From CBDDBH01 sp965225625 (lineage in GTDB: Bacteria; Pseudomonadota; Gammaproteobacteria; JADZEE01), in NCBI GenBank assembly GCA_965225625.1, contig CBDDBH010000034.1:533564-597563 (forward strand): DNA of 64,000 nt. The letters are read 5' to 3'. A program made the position numbers and the translations under genes. The notes under the pieces are model-generated. The model was not told where the DNA came from. It was given only the letters and a program-made list of their open reading frames with translations, and did not search any database. Positions 1 to 9,412 of this stretch are shown here, piece by piece; within the stretch, counting starts at the first letter, position 1; every line of letters starts with the position of its first letter.

Positions 1-1
1 G

Positions 2-193
2 AACTCACCACGCTTGACCGGCCAGAACGACTGGTATCTGGTACGCCAATTAAAGAATTTCAAAGCAGGGATCCGTGGGACTCACGCGGATGACCTTTAT
101 GGCCAGCAAATGTATCCCATGTCGCTGACCCTTACGGATGATCAGGCTATCAACGACGTCGTTGCCTATATCAATACGCTCACTGCGCAATAG
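2..193 (+). CDS. Cytochrome c, class I (3' part)
   Basis: The open frame entering at the left edge encodes the last 63 residues of a small c-type cytochrome and ends at TAG. It contains a QNDWYLVRQLKNF helix, then YPMS, whose Met would be the distal haem ligand, and a final helix ending VVAYINTL. These are the usual C-terminal features of cytochrome c553/c4-type domains that carry electrons in the periplasm. The CxxCH haem motif would lie before the window. The protein may be a multi-domain cytochrome or an oxidoreductase subunit, which cannot be decided here. Confidence 0.75.
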   Translation, partial: NSPRLTGQNDWYLVRQLKNFKAGIRGTHADDLYGQQMYPMSLTLTDDQAINDVVAYINTLTAQ

Positions 194-271
194 AATCTGC
201 GCGGCCGCCGGTGCCCTGGTTTGGCCTGAACTCAACGCGTATTCGGATCGCGGTCTGCCCGGTCGGTTAGC

Positions 272-1537
272 TTGACCAACACGGCCGGAAATTCACGCGT
301 TGTAACCCCCGGATGGTGGGTAGTATTGGCATCAACATTCGGCTTGATGGTTTGTAACGGCCCCGTCGTTTTCACTTTTACAGTTTTTATCCCTCCCTTG
401 ATTGAGGAATTCGGCTGGGGTCGGGGCGATTTGTCTTTGTCGCTCTCGTTTCACACGGTCGCAAACGCGATTGCCATGCCCATAGCCGGAATTTTGGTTG
501 ACCGCTATGGCGCCCGCCGAATATTGGCTCCCGCAATTGCCTTATGGGGTGCCGGCGTCGCCCTGCTGTATCTCATACCGGGAAGCCTTTGGGCTTTTTA
601 CGGCGCGTTCGCAATCCTCGGCATTGTCGCGTCTGGATCAACACCACTGCCCTACGGCCGTGCTATTTCCAGTTGGTTTGATAAACGACGTGGTCTCGCG
701 CTGGGTATTGCGACTTCGGGCACTGGAATCGGTACTTTGCTCATGCCGATTTTCGCCAATCGATTGATAGAGACTGCCGGGTGGCGTGCAGCGTTCGGTG
801 GCATCGGCGCGCTCATACTGGCGGTCGGGTTATGTATCGTTTTGCCGTTGTTCCGTGATTCGCCCCCTGTAGTGCAGCGCTCCGCGGACGACATTACAGC
901 GCGCGCGGCCGTCGTTGTCCCAGAGGGGTTGACGTGGTCCGAGGCGTTGCGCGATCGCAACTTCTTATTAATGATTGCGGCGTTTTTCATTATGGCCATC
1001 ACGGTCTTTGGGACTGCTGCGCACCTGGTGCCGATGATGATGGATGCCGGCCTAGAACCGGCGACGGCCGTAATGGCGGTTTCGACGCTCGGGATTTCTC
1101 TTCTGGGCGGGCGGATCTGGGCGGGCTATCTGTTGGATCACTATTTCGCGCCGTACGTCGCGATCGCGTTTTTTTGTGGCCCAATTATCGGTTGCTTGAT
1201 TTTCGCCAGTGGAGTGGGGGGCTGGGTTACGTTTGCAGGTGCTGCCGCGATAGGCGTGGGTATCGGCGCCGAAGTCGACATGATCGCGTATTTCCTCGGT
1301 CGTTATTTGGGTCTGCGGGCCTTTGGCGTTCTCTACGGTGTGCTGTTCGGAGCCTATTTGGTGGGTGGCGGCGTTGGCCCGCCGCTGATGGGCTACGGAT
1401 ACGATGTATTGGGTTCATATGCGAACGTGCTTTATGGCTTCGCCATATCTACGGCATTCGCTTGCGTACTGTTATCGAGAATGGGCGCTTACCCAACGTC
1501 CTTCAACTCGGCCGAGCTTACTCCAGCCACGACATGA
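272..1537 (+). CDS. MFS transporter, monocarboxylate/oxalate-formate type
   Basis: This 421-residue protein has about twelve hydrophobic segments and the layout of the major facilitator superfamily. After TM2 comes the loop DRYGARR, matching the conserved MFS motif between TM2 and TM3, and a basic loop SWFDKRRGLALG lies between TM4 and TM5, as in the monocarboxylate and oxalate/formate antiporter group. It is likely an inner-membrane carrier for a small organic acid. The frame begins with TTG at 272, with no ATG near the first membrane segment, so the start is provisional. It stands alone and is convergent with the ABC transporter genes. The substrate cannot be told from sequence. Confidence 0.85.
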   Translation: MTNTAGNSRVVTPGWWVVLASTFGLMVCNGPVVFTFTVFIPPLIEEFGWGRGDLSLSLSFHTVANAIAMPIAGILVDRYGARRILAPAIALWGAGVALLYLIPGSLWAFYGAFAILGIVASGSTPLPYGRAISSWFDKRRGLALGIATSGTGIGTLLMPIFANRLIETAGWRAAFGGIGALILAVGLCIVLPLFRDSPPVVQRSADDITARAAVVVPEGLTWSEALRDRNFLLMIAAFFIMAITVFGTAAHLVPMMMDAGLEPATAVMAVSTLGISLLGGRIWAGYLLDHYFAPYVAIAFFCGPIIGCLIFASGVGGWVTFAGAAAIGVGIGAEVDMIAYFLGRYLGLRAFGVLYGVLFGAYLVGGGVGPPLMGYGYDVLGSYANVLYGFAISTAFACVLLSRMGAYPTSFNSAELTPATT

Positions 1538-1554
1538 AGAAGCACCTGCGCTGG

Positions 1555-2859
1555 TTACTGCGCGAGCCGTCCCTGCCAACGTGTTCGTAACAGCCACAGC
1601 ACCAGGATTAGATGTGCAGAGGCCACCAGCAGCGAGAATCCTGGTTGCGCCATGACCGGTGGTAATACCAGCTTTGCCAGAATTTGTAAGTCGAGCAGCC
1701 GTAGTAGTCCCGGCACCAACCAGTACAGCAGTGCGAGATAAACAAGCATGGCAAGTTCAGGCCGACGCGCATCCGCCGAGAAAGCGAAATAGTGGAGCAA
1801 GGCAACATCGCGGGCTGTTAAAACAATAAGCGGCAGGGCGAAAGTCCCGAGGTAAACCGATTGCTGCTCTGCAACCGGAACCTGTTCTGCGCTAATCAAC
1901 AAAGCAATAGCGATGAGCACGGCAATAGTGAGACTGACCGACCAGGCGGGCAGCTCTTCAGCCACGCGTCGCCAATTGCGGCGTTGCACGAGCAATTTAA
2001 TCTGTCTGAAGACAAGCAGGTTTTTGGGATCCCAGAACACGGCCACATAAGTAAGCGTCAATGCGGTGCCGAAACATACGCTCAAGACAATGCTTGCAGG
2101 CTCCAGCGTGCTACTGGGCTTGGCAAATCCGGCGGCGTACGCGCCCATGAAGACGGTGAAGCCCGCCCATACCGATGGCGCCGTGCGCACTTGCAGTTCC
2201 GAGCACATCAGGCGGTAGGCGCCGACGGTCGTCCACAACGCGAAAACAAAAATGGAATACAGCAGAAAATCCGGGAATGCGTATTGTTTGTCATACCACA
2301 GGATGTTCTCGCTGAGCGCCTGCCCATTGACCAGCAAGGTAGCGATGGCGACGAGCGACACGAACGTAACGAAATTTCCGGTTGCAGATTTATTAGCGCC
2401 AGGCCGTCTGATCGACAGCAATGCCGACAGCAGCGTTGAACTGTGGGCGAGCACCGCGGCGCACAAACAGATCGCGGCAATCGTCATACGGCCTGGCAAG
2501 TCACCTGGGGAGGCGATGAAAACCAACAAACAGATAGCCCCGCCGTACCAGCCATAAATAGTGGCGCCTAAAAGCTTACCCCAGGTCATCATCCAGGGGC
2601 CCAGCGAGGAAAGCTTTTGAATGTCCCAGGTGTTTTCGCGGACTTCTTCAAAAATAGATTCCCCAGCCAGGCGAGCTGCCCAAATTACCGTGACTACGAG
2701 AAATATCGACAACGCAACGATTTGTATAGCGGTCGCCGAGTGATCGCTCACCGCATAAACCATCAGCAGTCCTGCCCCCAATATCAAGGGCATGCTGATG
2801 AGCTTGTGGGGTGTGATCTCCAACCACAAATTACGACGAAACTCAGGATTGAGAATCAC
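1555..2859 (-). CDS. ABC exporter permease subunit
   Basis: This 434-residue protein has roughly ten hydrophobic helices and few charged residues between them, as in ABC-2-type export permeases. It begins with GTG, and the stop codon of the ATPase gene overlaps this start (GTGA), so the two are translationally coupled and surely form one transporter. An acidic stretch early in the protein (EEVRENTWDIQKLSSLGPW) is reminiscent of the coupling-helix region of ABC-2 permeases. The cargo is unknown. Exporters of this plan move polysaccharides, lipids or peptides, or serve in self-protection. Confidence 0.75.
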   Translation of the reverse strand: MILNPEFRRNLWLEITPHKLISMPLILGAGLLMVYAVSDHSATAIQIVALSIFLVVTVIWAARLAGESIFEEVRENTWDIQKLSSLGPWMMTWGKLLGATIYGWYGGAICLLVFIASPGDLPGRMTIAAICLCAAVLAHSSTLLSALLSIRRPGANKSATGNFVTFVSLVAIATLLVNGQALSENILWYDKQYAFPDFLLYSIFVFALWTTVGAYRLMCSELQVRTAPSVWAGFTVFMGAYAAGFAKPSSTLEPASIVLSVCFGTALTLTYVAVFWDPKNLLVFRQIKLLVQRRNWRRVAEELPAWSVSLTIAVLIAIALLISAEQVPVAEQQSVYLGTFALPLIVLTARDVALLHYFAFSADARRPELAMLVYLALLYWLVPGLLRLLDLQILAKLVLPPVMAQPGFSLLVASAHLILVLWLLRTRWQGRLAQ

Positions 2860-3812
2860 TTTTCTAGCTCGCTGCTACGCATGGTGGCAAGGTAGGAATC
2901 CTGCAAATTGCGCTGCTCGGGACCGAAGTCGCATACGGATATGCCGGCATTAAGTAGTGAACGAAGTAGCAGGTGCCGGGTATCAGGATCATCCTCGAGC
3001 AGAAATCTGACCTCGTGGCCGCTTGCCTCGATAGCGTCGACGCTGGGTTGTGCTTTAAGTAGCTCGACAATATCTGCATGTTCGCGCACCGTGCGCAGCC
3101 GCATGCGTAGCTTGCTGTCGGCTGCCGCTGTGAGGCTGCTGTGTTCGACCAGTTTGCCGTCACGTAACACCAGCATGGCCGATGAATATTGTTCCAGTTC
3201 GGCGAGTATGTGTGACGATATGAGCAACGTCATGCCTTGCTCACGCAGGCTGACGAACAACTGCGCAAGTGACGCACGTGCCTCGGGGTCCAGGCCCGAC
3301 GCAGGCTCGTCGAGGATCACGACTTTGGGCGCATGAATAATCGCCTGCGCAATGGCGACCCGCTGGCGCTGCCCGCGCGATAGTTCGCCGGCCGGTTTAT
3401 CGAGTAAATGCGTAACCGAGAGATTGTCCGCTGCCCGCTCAACGGCGGTAGCTAATTCTGTCTCCGCTACCCAGTGCGCGGCGCCGGCGTAATACAAGCC
3501 CTGGCGAACGGTAAGTCGTGTATACAGACCGAAGAAATCAGAAAGGTAGCCGACGCGGCTGTGACAGGCGCGCGGTTGCTCAACGACATCAATTCCATCG
3601 ATATGGACGCTGCCCGCGAGCGGTCGTTCCAGCGCGGCCAGGCAGCGTAGCAGGGTGGTCTTACCGGCGCCGTTCGGCCCAACCAATGCGGTGATGGACT
3701 CCGCGGGGATCTCGAAATTTACGCAGTCCAGTGCTCGAATGCCGGGGTATTCGAAGGTCAGATCCTGGACGGTGATCACGATGTTCGAACTATGCGTCGC
3801 GCGGACAAGCAT
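2856..3812 (-). CDS. ABC transporter ATP-binding protein
   Basis: A 318-residue ATPase of the ABC-2 exporter type. Walker A is GPNGAGKT at residues 45-52, the signature LSRGQ at about 144-148, Walker B VVILDEP at about 164-170, and the H-loop His in SSHILAE. The Q-loop has GYLSDFFGLY, resembling the GYLPE variant common in this subgroup. A C-terminal extension of about 90 residues after the nucleotide-binding domain is also usual there. It overlaps the permease gene by four bases, and the pair would power export across the inner membrane. The gene starts with ATG and is the first of the two-gene unit. Confidence 0.9.
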   Translation of the reverse strand: MLVRATHSSNIVITVQDLTFEYPGIRALDCVNFEIPAESITALVGPNGAGKTTLLRCLAALERPLAGSVHIDGIDVVEQPRACHSRVGYLSDFFGLYTRLTVRQGLYYAGAAHWVAETELATAVERAADNLSVTHLLDKPAGELSRGQRQRVAIAQAIIHAPKVVILDEPASGLDPEARASLAQLFVSLREQGMTLLISSHILAELEQYSSAMLVLRDGKLVEHSSLTAAADSKLRMRLRTVREHADIVELLKAQPSVDAIEASGHEVRFLLEDDPDTRHLLLRSLLNAGISVCDFGPEQRNLQDSYLATMRSSELEK

Positions 3813-3864
3813 GAGCGTGTTTGCAGGTGCTCATGCCGATATCGAGATAATTCCAAACAGTAGA

Positions 3865-4980
3865 TTATTTGTTTGATCCCCAGACCTGTCGGGCAACCTG
3901 CCCGACCAATTCGAGTTTATCGAACTGCTGCATTTCATCCATTGGCGCGCCGCCAACGGTTGTGCCGAATCCGCATTGCGGGCTGAGTGCGAGTTGATCC
4001 AGCGACAGGAATCGGCTGGCGTCATCGATGCGGCGACCTACCGCATCGGCAGCTTCCAACTCGGGCGATTTCGAGCTTATCAGACCCAGCACGACTGCTT
4101 TGGACGATGGCACGAACCGCAACGGTGAAAAATCGCCGGCCCGGTCCGAATCGAATTCGAGCAGGAAGACATCAACTTCAGTCTCTTGAAACAGACGCTC
4201 CGCGACTGGTTCGTATCCACCCGTGCCAATCCAGTGTCCGCGAAAATTACCCCGGCATAAATGCATCGCCACGGTCATATTGTCAGGACGCGATTCTAAT
4301 GCGCCGTTAACGGCAGCTATGTAACGCTCTAGCAGCGCCTGCCAATCCCACCCCCAATCTGCAATTCGTTCGCGGATGACAGGATCGCACAGTAACGCCA
4401 TCGGCACTTCATCAAGTTGCAGATAGGTGCAACCAAGCTTCGCCAGCGCGGCGATTTCCTGCTTGTATACCGCCAACAGATCTGACCAGAACTGTTCGAT
4501 GTCAGGGTACACTTCCGCGTTTATGCCTTCCTGTCCCCGAAAGAAATGCATCACCGGCGGTGCCGGCAAGGTGATCTTCACGGGCCGCTCGGTAATGTCG
4601 CGCATGAAATCAAACTCGTCGGTGCAAATGCCCGAACTGCGGTGGATTATCGCCTCGGCATGGGGGACCGGTACCGATATGTTTGCATCATCACCTTCAA
4701 CAAACTTGAATGAGGTGTCCTTGTGGGTCAATCCGTCGACGGCATCGACGAAACCCGCAAACCAGGAGCGACGGCGAAACTCTCCATCGGTTACCGCACC
4801 AAGTCCCGCGGATTCCTGTCTCTGCACAACCTCGCTAATCGCCGTATCCTGCGCCGCGCGAAATTGGGCATCATCGATCTTGCCGCTGGAAAACTCACGA
4901 TAGGCATTTCTCAGCGCCGCGGGCCGTAACAGACTACCAACGTGATCGGCGCGGCAAACCGGATGACCAGGCGATGACAT
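3865..4980 (-). CDS. MetE C-terminal-domain-like methyltransferase
   Basis: This 371-residue protein has the barrel of cobalamin-independent methionine synthase but lacks the MetE N-terminal half. The N-terminus RADHVGSLLRP is the typical start of this family (YxjG/YxjH-like). Zinc-binding residues are visible as HLC in VAMHLCRGN and a later Cys in LSPQCGFG, so thiol-activating methyl transfer is plausible. The methyl donor and acceptor are unknown; related proteins act on homocysteine or on other thiols. A second member of the family lies at 51855-53030. It is the last gene before a convergent terminator region. Confidence 0.8.
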   Translation of the reverse strand: MSSPGHPVCRADHVGSLLRPAALRNAYREFSSGKIDDAQFRAAQDTAISEVVQRQESAGLGAVTDGEFRRRSWFAGFVDAVDGLTHKDTSFKFVEGDDANISVPVPHAEAIIHRSSGICTDEFDFMRDITERPVKITLPAPPVMHFFRGQEGINAEVYPDIEQFWSDLLAVYKQEIAALAKLGCTYLQLDEVPMALLCDPVIRERIADWGWDWQALLERYIAAVNGALESRPDNMTVAMHLCRGNFRGHWIGTGGYEPVAERLFQETEVDVFLLEFDSDRAGDFSPLRFVPSSKAVVLGLISSKSPELEAADAVGRRIDDASRFLSLDQLALSPQCGFGTTVGGAPMDEMQQFDKLELVGQVARQVWGSNK

Positions 4981-5075
4981 GCGCGCGATACCTCCAGAGA
5001 ACTTTGCAGCGGCGAGTATAGCGCGGAAATTGCGCGTCGATCGGGGACCTGGTCACAAACATTTGCACTAACGAA

Positions 5076-5107
5076 AAACGCCGGTCTTGCTGCCAAGACC
5101 GGCGTTT
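5076..5107 (-). terminator. Rho-independent terminator of the TonB receptor gene
   Basis: A perfect 13-bp stem (AAACGCCGGTCTT with its complement) around the loop GCTGCC is followed on the minus strand by a T run. It lies 19 bases past the receptor stop codon and so fits termination of that gene. It also separates it from the MetE-like gene downstream. Confidence 0.8.
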
Positions 5108-5125
5108 AACTGGAACGTCAAAAAC

Positions 5126-7420
5126 TCAGTAGCGCAAGGCGATGGTGCCGCCCCACCAGCGGGGTTTGCCGATGGCCAATTGATTCAGGCCGAAGTTGCC
5201 GGTGAAATCGAACGTGTAGGTCACATACTCTTCGTCGGCGATGTTGTTGACGAAGGTTGCGAGCGTCAAGTGATCGCCAGGACTGGTCCATTGCAGGCGC
5301 GCGTTGCCGACGATGAAACTGTCGGCTTTGGAGATCTCGTAATTCTGGATATCGTAGAACGTGTCGTCCTGATAATTAAAGCTCGCCACCGCCGCCATCG
5401 TGCCCTGCAAGCCGAATGGAGTCGCGAATTCGTAACGCGCCATGCCGCTCAGGGTCAGGTCAGGCGAGGCTACCGTGGTCCGGTCGCGGCGGATGCCGGT
5501 TGCGGCCCCGGGAACATCCTTGGCGGTAGAGTCGAGCACGGCTGCGTTCAGCATGAAGTCCCAGCGCTCCCACGGACTGGTGAATAGCTCGATTTCAGCC
5601 CCGTACATCTCCGCATCAGTGTTGAAGATAATCGTATTCAACAGTTCGAAACGCAGGGTCTGATAATCGGTAAAATCATAATAAAAACCGCTGGCGTTGA
5701 GCCGCGTCGTGCCGTTGAACATTTCCGCCTTGAAGCCCAGCTCGTAGGCATGCAAGGTCTCCTCGCTGAACGGAATCAAGCGATCGGGCGGTCGCAGAAA
5801 TCCAGTTTCATCAACGAAGGTCGCATTAAATCCAGCCGATTTCGCGCCGCGTGAGAATTTCGCATACACCAACCAGTCGTCATTGGGTCGCCAGTCGAGT
5901 TCGATTTGGCCAGTGACGTTAGTCTTGTCATGTTTAGCGATGTCGCCAACGTTACTGGTGTTGAATACGAACGCGGCATCGGGCGTCGGTCGGGTCGGTG
6001 TGATAGGTAGTATTCCCAGACCTGTGAGGCGGGAGAAAAGTCCCGCCGTCTCAAAGTTCTGGTAGGCCAGCTCTTTGGTTTCTTCGGTATAACGCAGACC
6101 GACAATTGCCGTCCAATTAGGCGTGATGTCATATTCGACCTGTCCGAACAGTGCCCAGGATTCGGTATCGACATTGCTGTCTACGTTAAAAAATATGGCG
6201 CCCGGTATGTCCAGAAAATAATCGCCGTTGACCGCCCAGTCGAAATAGTAAAATCCGCCGGTCCAGCGCATTCGTTCGGTGTCACCGTTGACGCGCAGCT
6301 CCTGCGTAAACTGATCCGTGTTTGCATTAAATGTCGGGAAGGCGATTGGGTTGGGCCCGGCGTCGGTATCCTCTTCCTGAAATCGTTCGACGTGATCGTA
6401 AGCCGTGATGGAAGTCAGGGTTACGCCGGCAACGTCCCAGATCACCTTGGCAGTCGCTCCGTGTGTTTTGACGAAGACCCTACCGTCGCGATCGTATTCC
6501 CCGGCGTGCGGATCACCGTCGGTATCGCGATAGCCGAATACATCGCAGCCAGGACAGGTACCGTAGGCATCCACCGTTGGCGACAACACCAGCCGGTCGT
6601 CACCGCTTGCGTCGAATACTGTGGCTTGGTGCTGCCATGCACCGACCTGGGCTTCGTTTTCAGCACCATGCACGGTACCCAGGATCTCGAAGTCCTCGCG
6701 GGGGCGCCACAACAACTGGAATCGTCCCGCCACTGCGTCGGACTCGTTGTAGTCATCGACACCCGGGAATCGATTCTCGGTGTAGCCGTCGTGCATATTG
6801 ATAGATGCTGACAGACGGGCGAGCAAGTCCTTGTTTTTGGTCAGCGCGCCGCTCACGGCGCCTTCGAATTTAACCTGGTCATAACGAGCAAATGTCACGT
6901 CCGCATAAGCCTCGAACTCGTCGGTCGGTTTGTTGCTGATGAAGTGAACGAGTCCGCCAGTAGTGTTACGGCCGTACAGAGTGCCTTGTGGCCCCCGAAG
7001 CACCTCGGTGCGTTCCATGTCAAACATCTGAAAATGCAGGCCGCCTATAGCGCCTCGATAGACGTCATCGACGATCACGCCGACAGGGTTCTCGTTCGCG
7101 TCGCCCGCTTCATTTAAGCCCGAGCCACGGATGAAGAAATTTATTTGACTGGCCTCGGCATTCGGGACGGTATATTGCAATCCTGGGGTCATCGACACGA
7201 GGTCAACGCTGTCGGTAAAGCCGAACTCTTTGATTTGTTCACCCGAAAACGCAGTCACGGAAATACCGACGTCAGACAGTTGCTGTTCGCGTTTCTGCGC
7301 GGTGACGATGACCTCCTCGAGAATCGCGGCATTGACGGGAACAATCAATGCTCCCAGGAGAACCGCGGCAGTGGCAAAGCGCTGGCGGTTGTGGCCAAAC
7401 TGGTAATGGTAAATCCTCAT
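5126..7420 (-). CDS. TonB-dependent outer-membrane receptor
   Basis: A 764-residue receptor. A signal-peptide-like segment (about residues 1-31, ending VNAA) is followed by a TonB box EEVIVTAQKR near 35-44. The plug domain then contains ERTEVLRGPQGTLYGRNTTGG, a classic plug motif, before a long barrel that closes with the aromatic end ALRY. It would import a large nutrient or chelate using TonB energy. No siderophore-specific neighbour is present, and receptors of this ERxEVLRGPQG type often serve catabolic substrates. The ATG is preceded at four bases' distance by 21 consecutive G residues, which leaves no ordinary spacer and suggests length-dependent expression. A terminator follows the gene. 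Confidence 0.92.
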   Translation of the reverse strand: MRIYHYQFGHNRQRFATAAVLLGALIVPVNAAILEEVIVTAQKREQQLSDVGISVTAFSGEQIKEFGFTDSVDLVSMTPGLQYTVPNAEASQINFFIRGSGLNEAGDANENPVGVIVDDVYRGAIGGLHFQMFDMERTEVLRGPQGTLYGRNTTGGLVHFISNKPTDEFEAYADVTFARYDQVKFEGAVSGALTKNKDLLARLSASINMHDGYTENRFPGVDDYNESDAVAGRFQLLWRPREDFEILGTVHGAENEAQVGAWQHQATVFDASGDDRLVLSPTVDAYGTCPGCDVFGYRDTDGDPHAGEYDRDGRVFVKTHGATAKVIWDVAGVTLTSITAYDHVERFQEEDTDAGPNPIAFPTFNANTDQFTQELRVNGDTERMRWTGGFYYFDWAVNGDYFLDIPGAIFFNVDSNVDTESWALFGQVEYDITPNWTAIVGLRYTEETKELAYQNFETAGLFSRLTGLGILPITPTRPTPDAAFVFNTSNVGDIAKHDKTNVTGQIELDWRPNDDWLVYAKFSRGAKSAGFNATFVDETGFLRPPDRLIPFSEETLHAYELGFKAEMFNGTTRLNASGFYYDFTDYQTLRFELLNTIIFNTDAEMYGAEIELFTSPWERWDFMLNAAVLDSTAKDVPGAATGIRRDRTTVASPDLTLSGMARYEFATPFGLQGTMAAVASFNYQDDTFYDIQNYEISKADSFIVGNARLQWTSPGDHLTLATFVNNIADEEYVTYTFDFTGNFGLNQLAIGKPRWWGGTIALRY

Positions 7421-7424
7421 ATCA

Positions 7425-7445
7425 CCCCCCCCCCCCCCCCCCCCC
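7425..7445 (-). repeat. G21 homopolymer tract abutting the receptor start
   Basis: The plus strand shows 21 consecutive C, which is G21 on the coding strand, ending only four bases (TGAT) before the ATG of the receptor. Nothing else in the window has a run of this length. Tracts of this kind slip in replication, and in several bacteria they switch surface-protein expression. Here the tract overlaps the ribosome-binding region. It may also be an assembly collapse of true length. Confidence 0.85.
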
Positions 7446-7460
7446 GGGACGGGCGTCCCG
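7445..7460. repeat. Short palindrome next to the G tract
   Basis: The sequence CGGGACGGGCGTCCCG has 6-bp complementary arms around GGGC and shares a base with the C run. It could form a small hairpin in the receptor leader and so bear on leader folding together with the G tract. Confidence 0.5.
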
Positions 7461-7673
7461 TGTGGACGTCACGCATTTCGTGCTGCATTGCACCATTGCA
7501 AGTAACCAGAAAGTGCCGGTGATTAAACCACATTTGGGCGGTAATGTTAAATTTTTTGTTCAATAAAACATATTTCTTTTAAACAGTTAACTGGGTTATT
7601 TAAAGCAAACTTACATCGTCAGTAAGACGCGGGGATCAGACTGCCGCCGTGTTATCGTGCGCGCGTCAACACT
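7461..7673. other. Divergent intergenic region
   Basis: About 210 bases between the divergent receptor and HAD genes. The middle is AT-rich (around 7545-7605, with runs of T and A), as expected for one or two promoters. I cannot assign -35 and -10 boxes with confidence, and there is no coding potential. Confidence 0.4.
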
Positions 7674-9327
7674 ATGAATCCGCTCACACCACCCTCCGTT
7701 ATATTGCTGGACTGGCATGCGACGCTGGTAAGCACGTATGGCGCTATGTATCGCGCTGTCGAGGATATGCTCGCTCAAATCGAGGCTCTCAGCCTGATCG
7801 ACCAGCTGGTAGGCCCGGCCGCCGGCCGCAGCGTCGACGATGCCAAGCTGGTGCAGTATGTGAAACAGCACCGGCGGCTCCCTTCCTTCCAGGCTCAAGC
7901 AACAACGGCGTGTCTCCCGTACGGATATCTTCGAGGTGTTGTTTGGAGACAACGATAGCGCCAAAGCCGCGGCGCACGCTGCCTATAACACCTGTTATCG
8001 GCAGCATTACGGCGTCGTGTCACCGACCGAAGAAGGCATTAGCGAAGTCGTTGAGAGGCTCAAAAACAGAGGTTTACCGGTCCGGGTGGCAACCAACCGA
8101 AACCGGGAATTCTTCTTGAATGAATTGGATTCACTCGAAGAGGGCGATTGGGATGGATTATTTGACGCTGTCAGCTGCGGCGACGATGTGAAGTGGCCTA
8201 AACCGAATCCTGAGGTTTTGATCAATGCCTTGGAGCAGTTGGACAAGAGTCCGGGACCCGACATTTGGTATGTAGGAGACAGCATGTCGGACACGGCGGC
8301 AGCGAAAAAGGCGGGAATTACGAGCGTATTTTACAACGGCGCACACTGGGACGACGCCTGGATCCGGCAAATTTTTCCAGGAAACCCGGATTATCCGCAC
8401 CAGCCCGACGCTGTGGTTGACGACTTCTCGGAACTCGAGTCCATGGTTGAGTGCTGTCTGGAGAAAGCGGCCAATACCAAATCCTGCAATACACGTGCGG
8501 AGCAAATTTTCTCGCGATTTTCCAAATCGTGGACCAACAGCGAACATCTTGCTCCGCCAACGATAATTCTGTTCGATTGGCACGCGACCTTGGTCGATAC
8601 CTTGGGCGCGATGTACCGGGCAATCGACGACGTTTTACCGCAGTTGGGCAAACTCGGTCTGGTGGAGCGCCTCATAGAGCCGGCGCAAAGTAAAACGGTG
8701 GAAGATGCCAAACTGGTCGAGTATGTGCGGGATCGGCAACGCCTGCATCCCAAGATAAAGGCCGACCGCAAGATATCTAGAATCGATATCTTCGAAATCT
8801 TATTTGGCGACGACATCGAAGCTAAATTGATTGCGCATGAATCGTTCAATCAGTGTTATGAACGGCATTGCGGCGAGGTGCAGCCGTTTGAACCCGGTGC
8901 CCGCGCGATGCTGGCGCAGTTGCGACACATGCGGATCCTGATTGGCGTGCTGAGTAATCGCGACCGCGAATTTCTCGACTACGAGCTGCAACTCATCGAA
9001 GAGGGTAGCTGGAGTTGGTTGTTCGATACCGTGGTGGGGGGCGACGACGCCAAGTGGCGCAAACCGGCACCCGATCCCGTGCTCAAGGCGCTGGAAAATC
9101 TGGAGGAGTCGGCCAGCGCGGCGTGTTGGTACGTGGGCGACAGTACCACCGACACAATCTCGGCGAAGCTGGCCGGAGTTACCAGCGTTTTTTACAACGG
9201 TGCCAATTGGCAGCCGCACTGGTTGATGAAGATATTCCCGGGTTCTGAACAACATCCGCATCAACCGGATGCCGTCGTCGATAATTTCGCGGAATTGCTG
9301 ACTTTGGTGCAAAAGGCCGGCACCTGA
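7674..9327 (+). pseudogene. Tandem double HAD-like hydrolase, frameshifted in repeat 1
   Basis: Two HAD-superfamily domains in tandem. Each starts with LDWHATLV or FDWHATLV (motif I), has ATNRNREF or LSNRDREF (motif II), a Lys in KWPKPNP or KWRKPAP (motif III) and GDSMSDT or GDSTTDT (motif IV). Both repeats end with the same FYNGA(H/N)W...HPHQPDAVVD tail, so this is an internal duplication. Motif I has His where HADs have the second, general acid/base Asp (DxD), so ordinary phosphatase activity is doubtful. A one-base gain near 7875-7900 breaks repeat 1: the reading frame 7674-7958 continues as 7936-9327, and the frames join at RVSRTDIFEVLFGD. Either the gene is damaged or the base is an error. 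Repeat 2 is intact and could be made from an internal start at about 7936. Confidence 0.75.
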
Positions 9328-9412
9328 CACACTTATTGGCATGTATGGTGCTGTTTTGGTACGCGTTGCATGGTTGCCGGTAATCGGCGCCTTCATGCAA
9401 TATGCGAGCTAG

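Noticed and set aside
652..1655. Several long frames on both strands inside and around the MFS gene (for example 934-1590 +)
   Set aside because: They overlap a gene with clear membrane helices, have Arg/Cys-rich shadow composition and no family motif.
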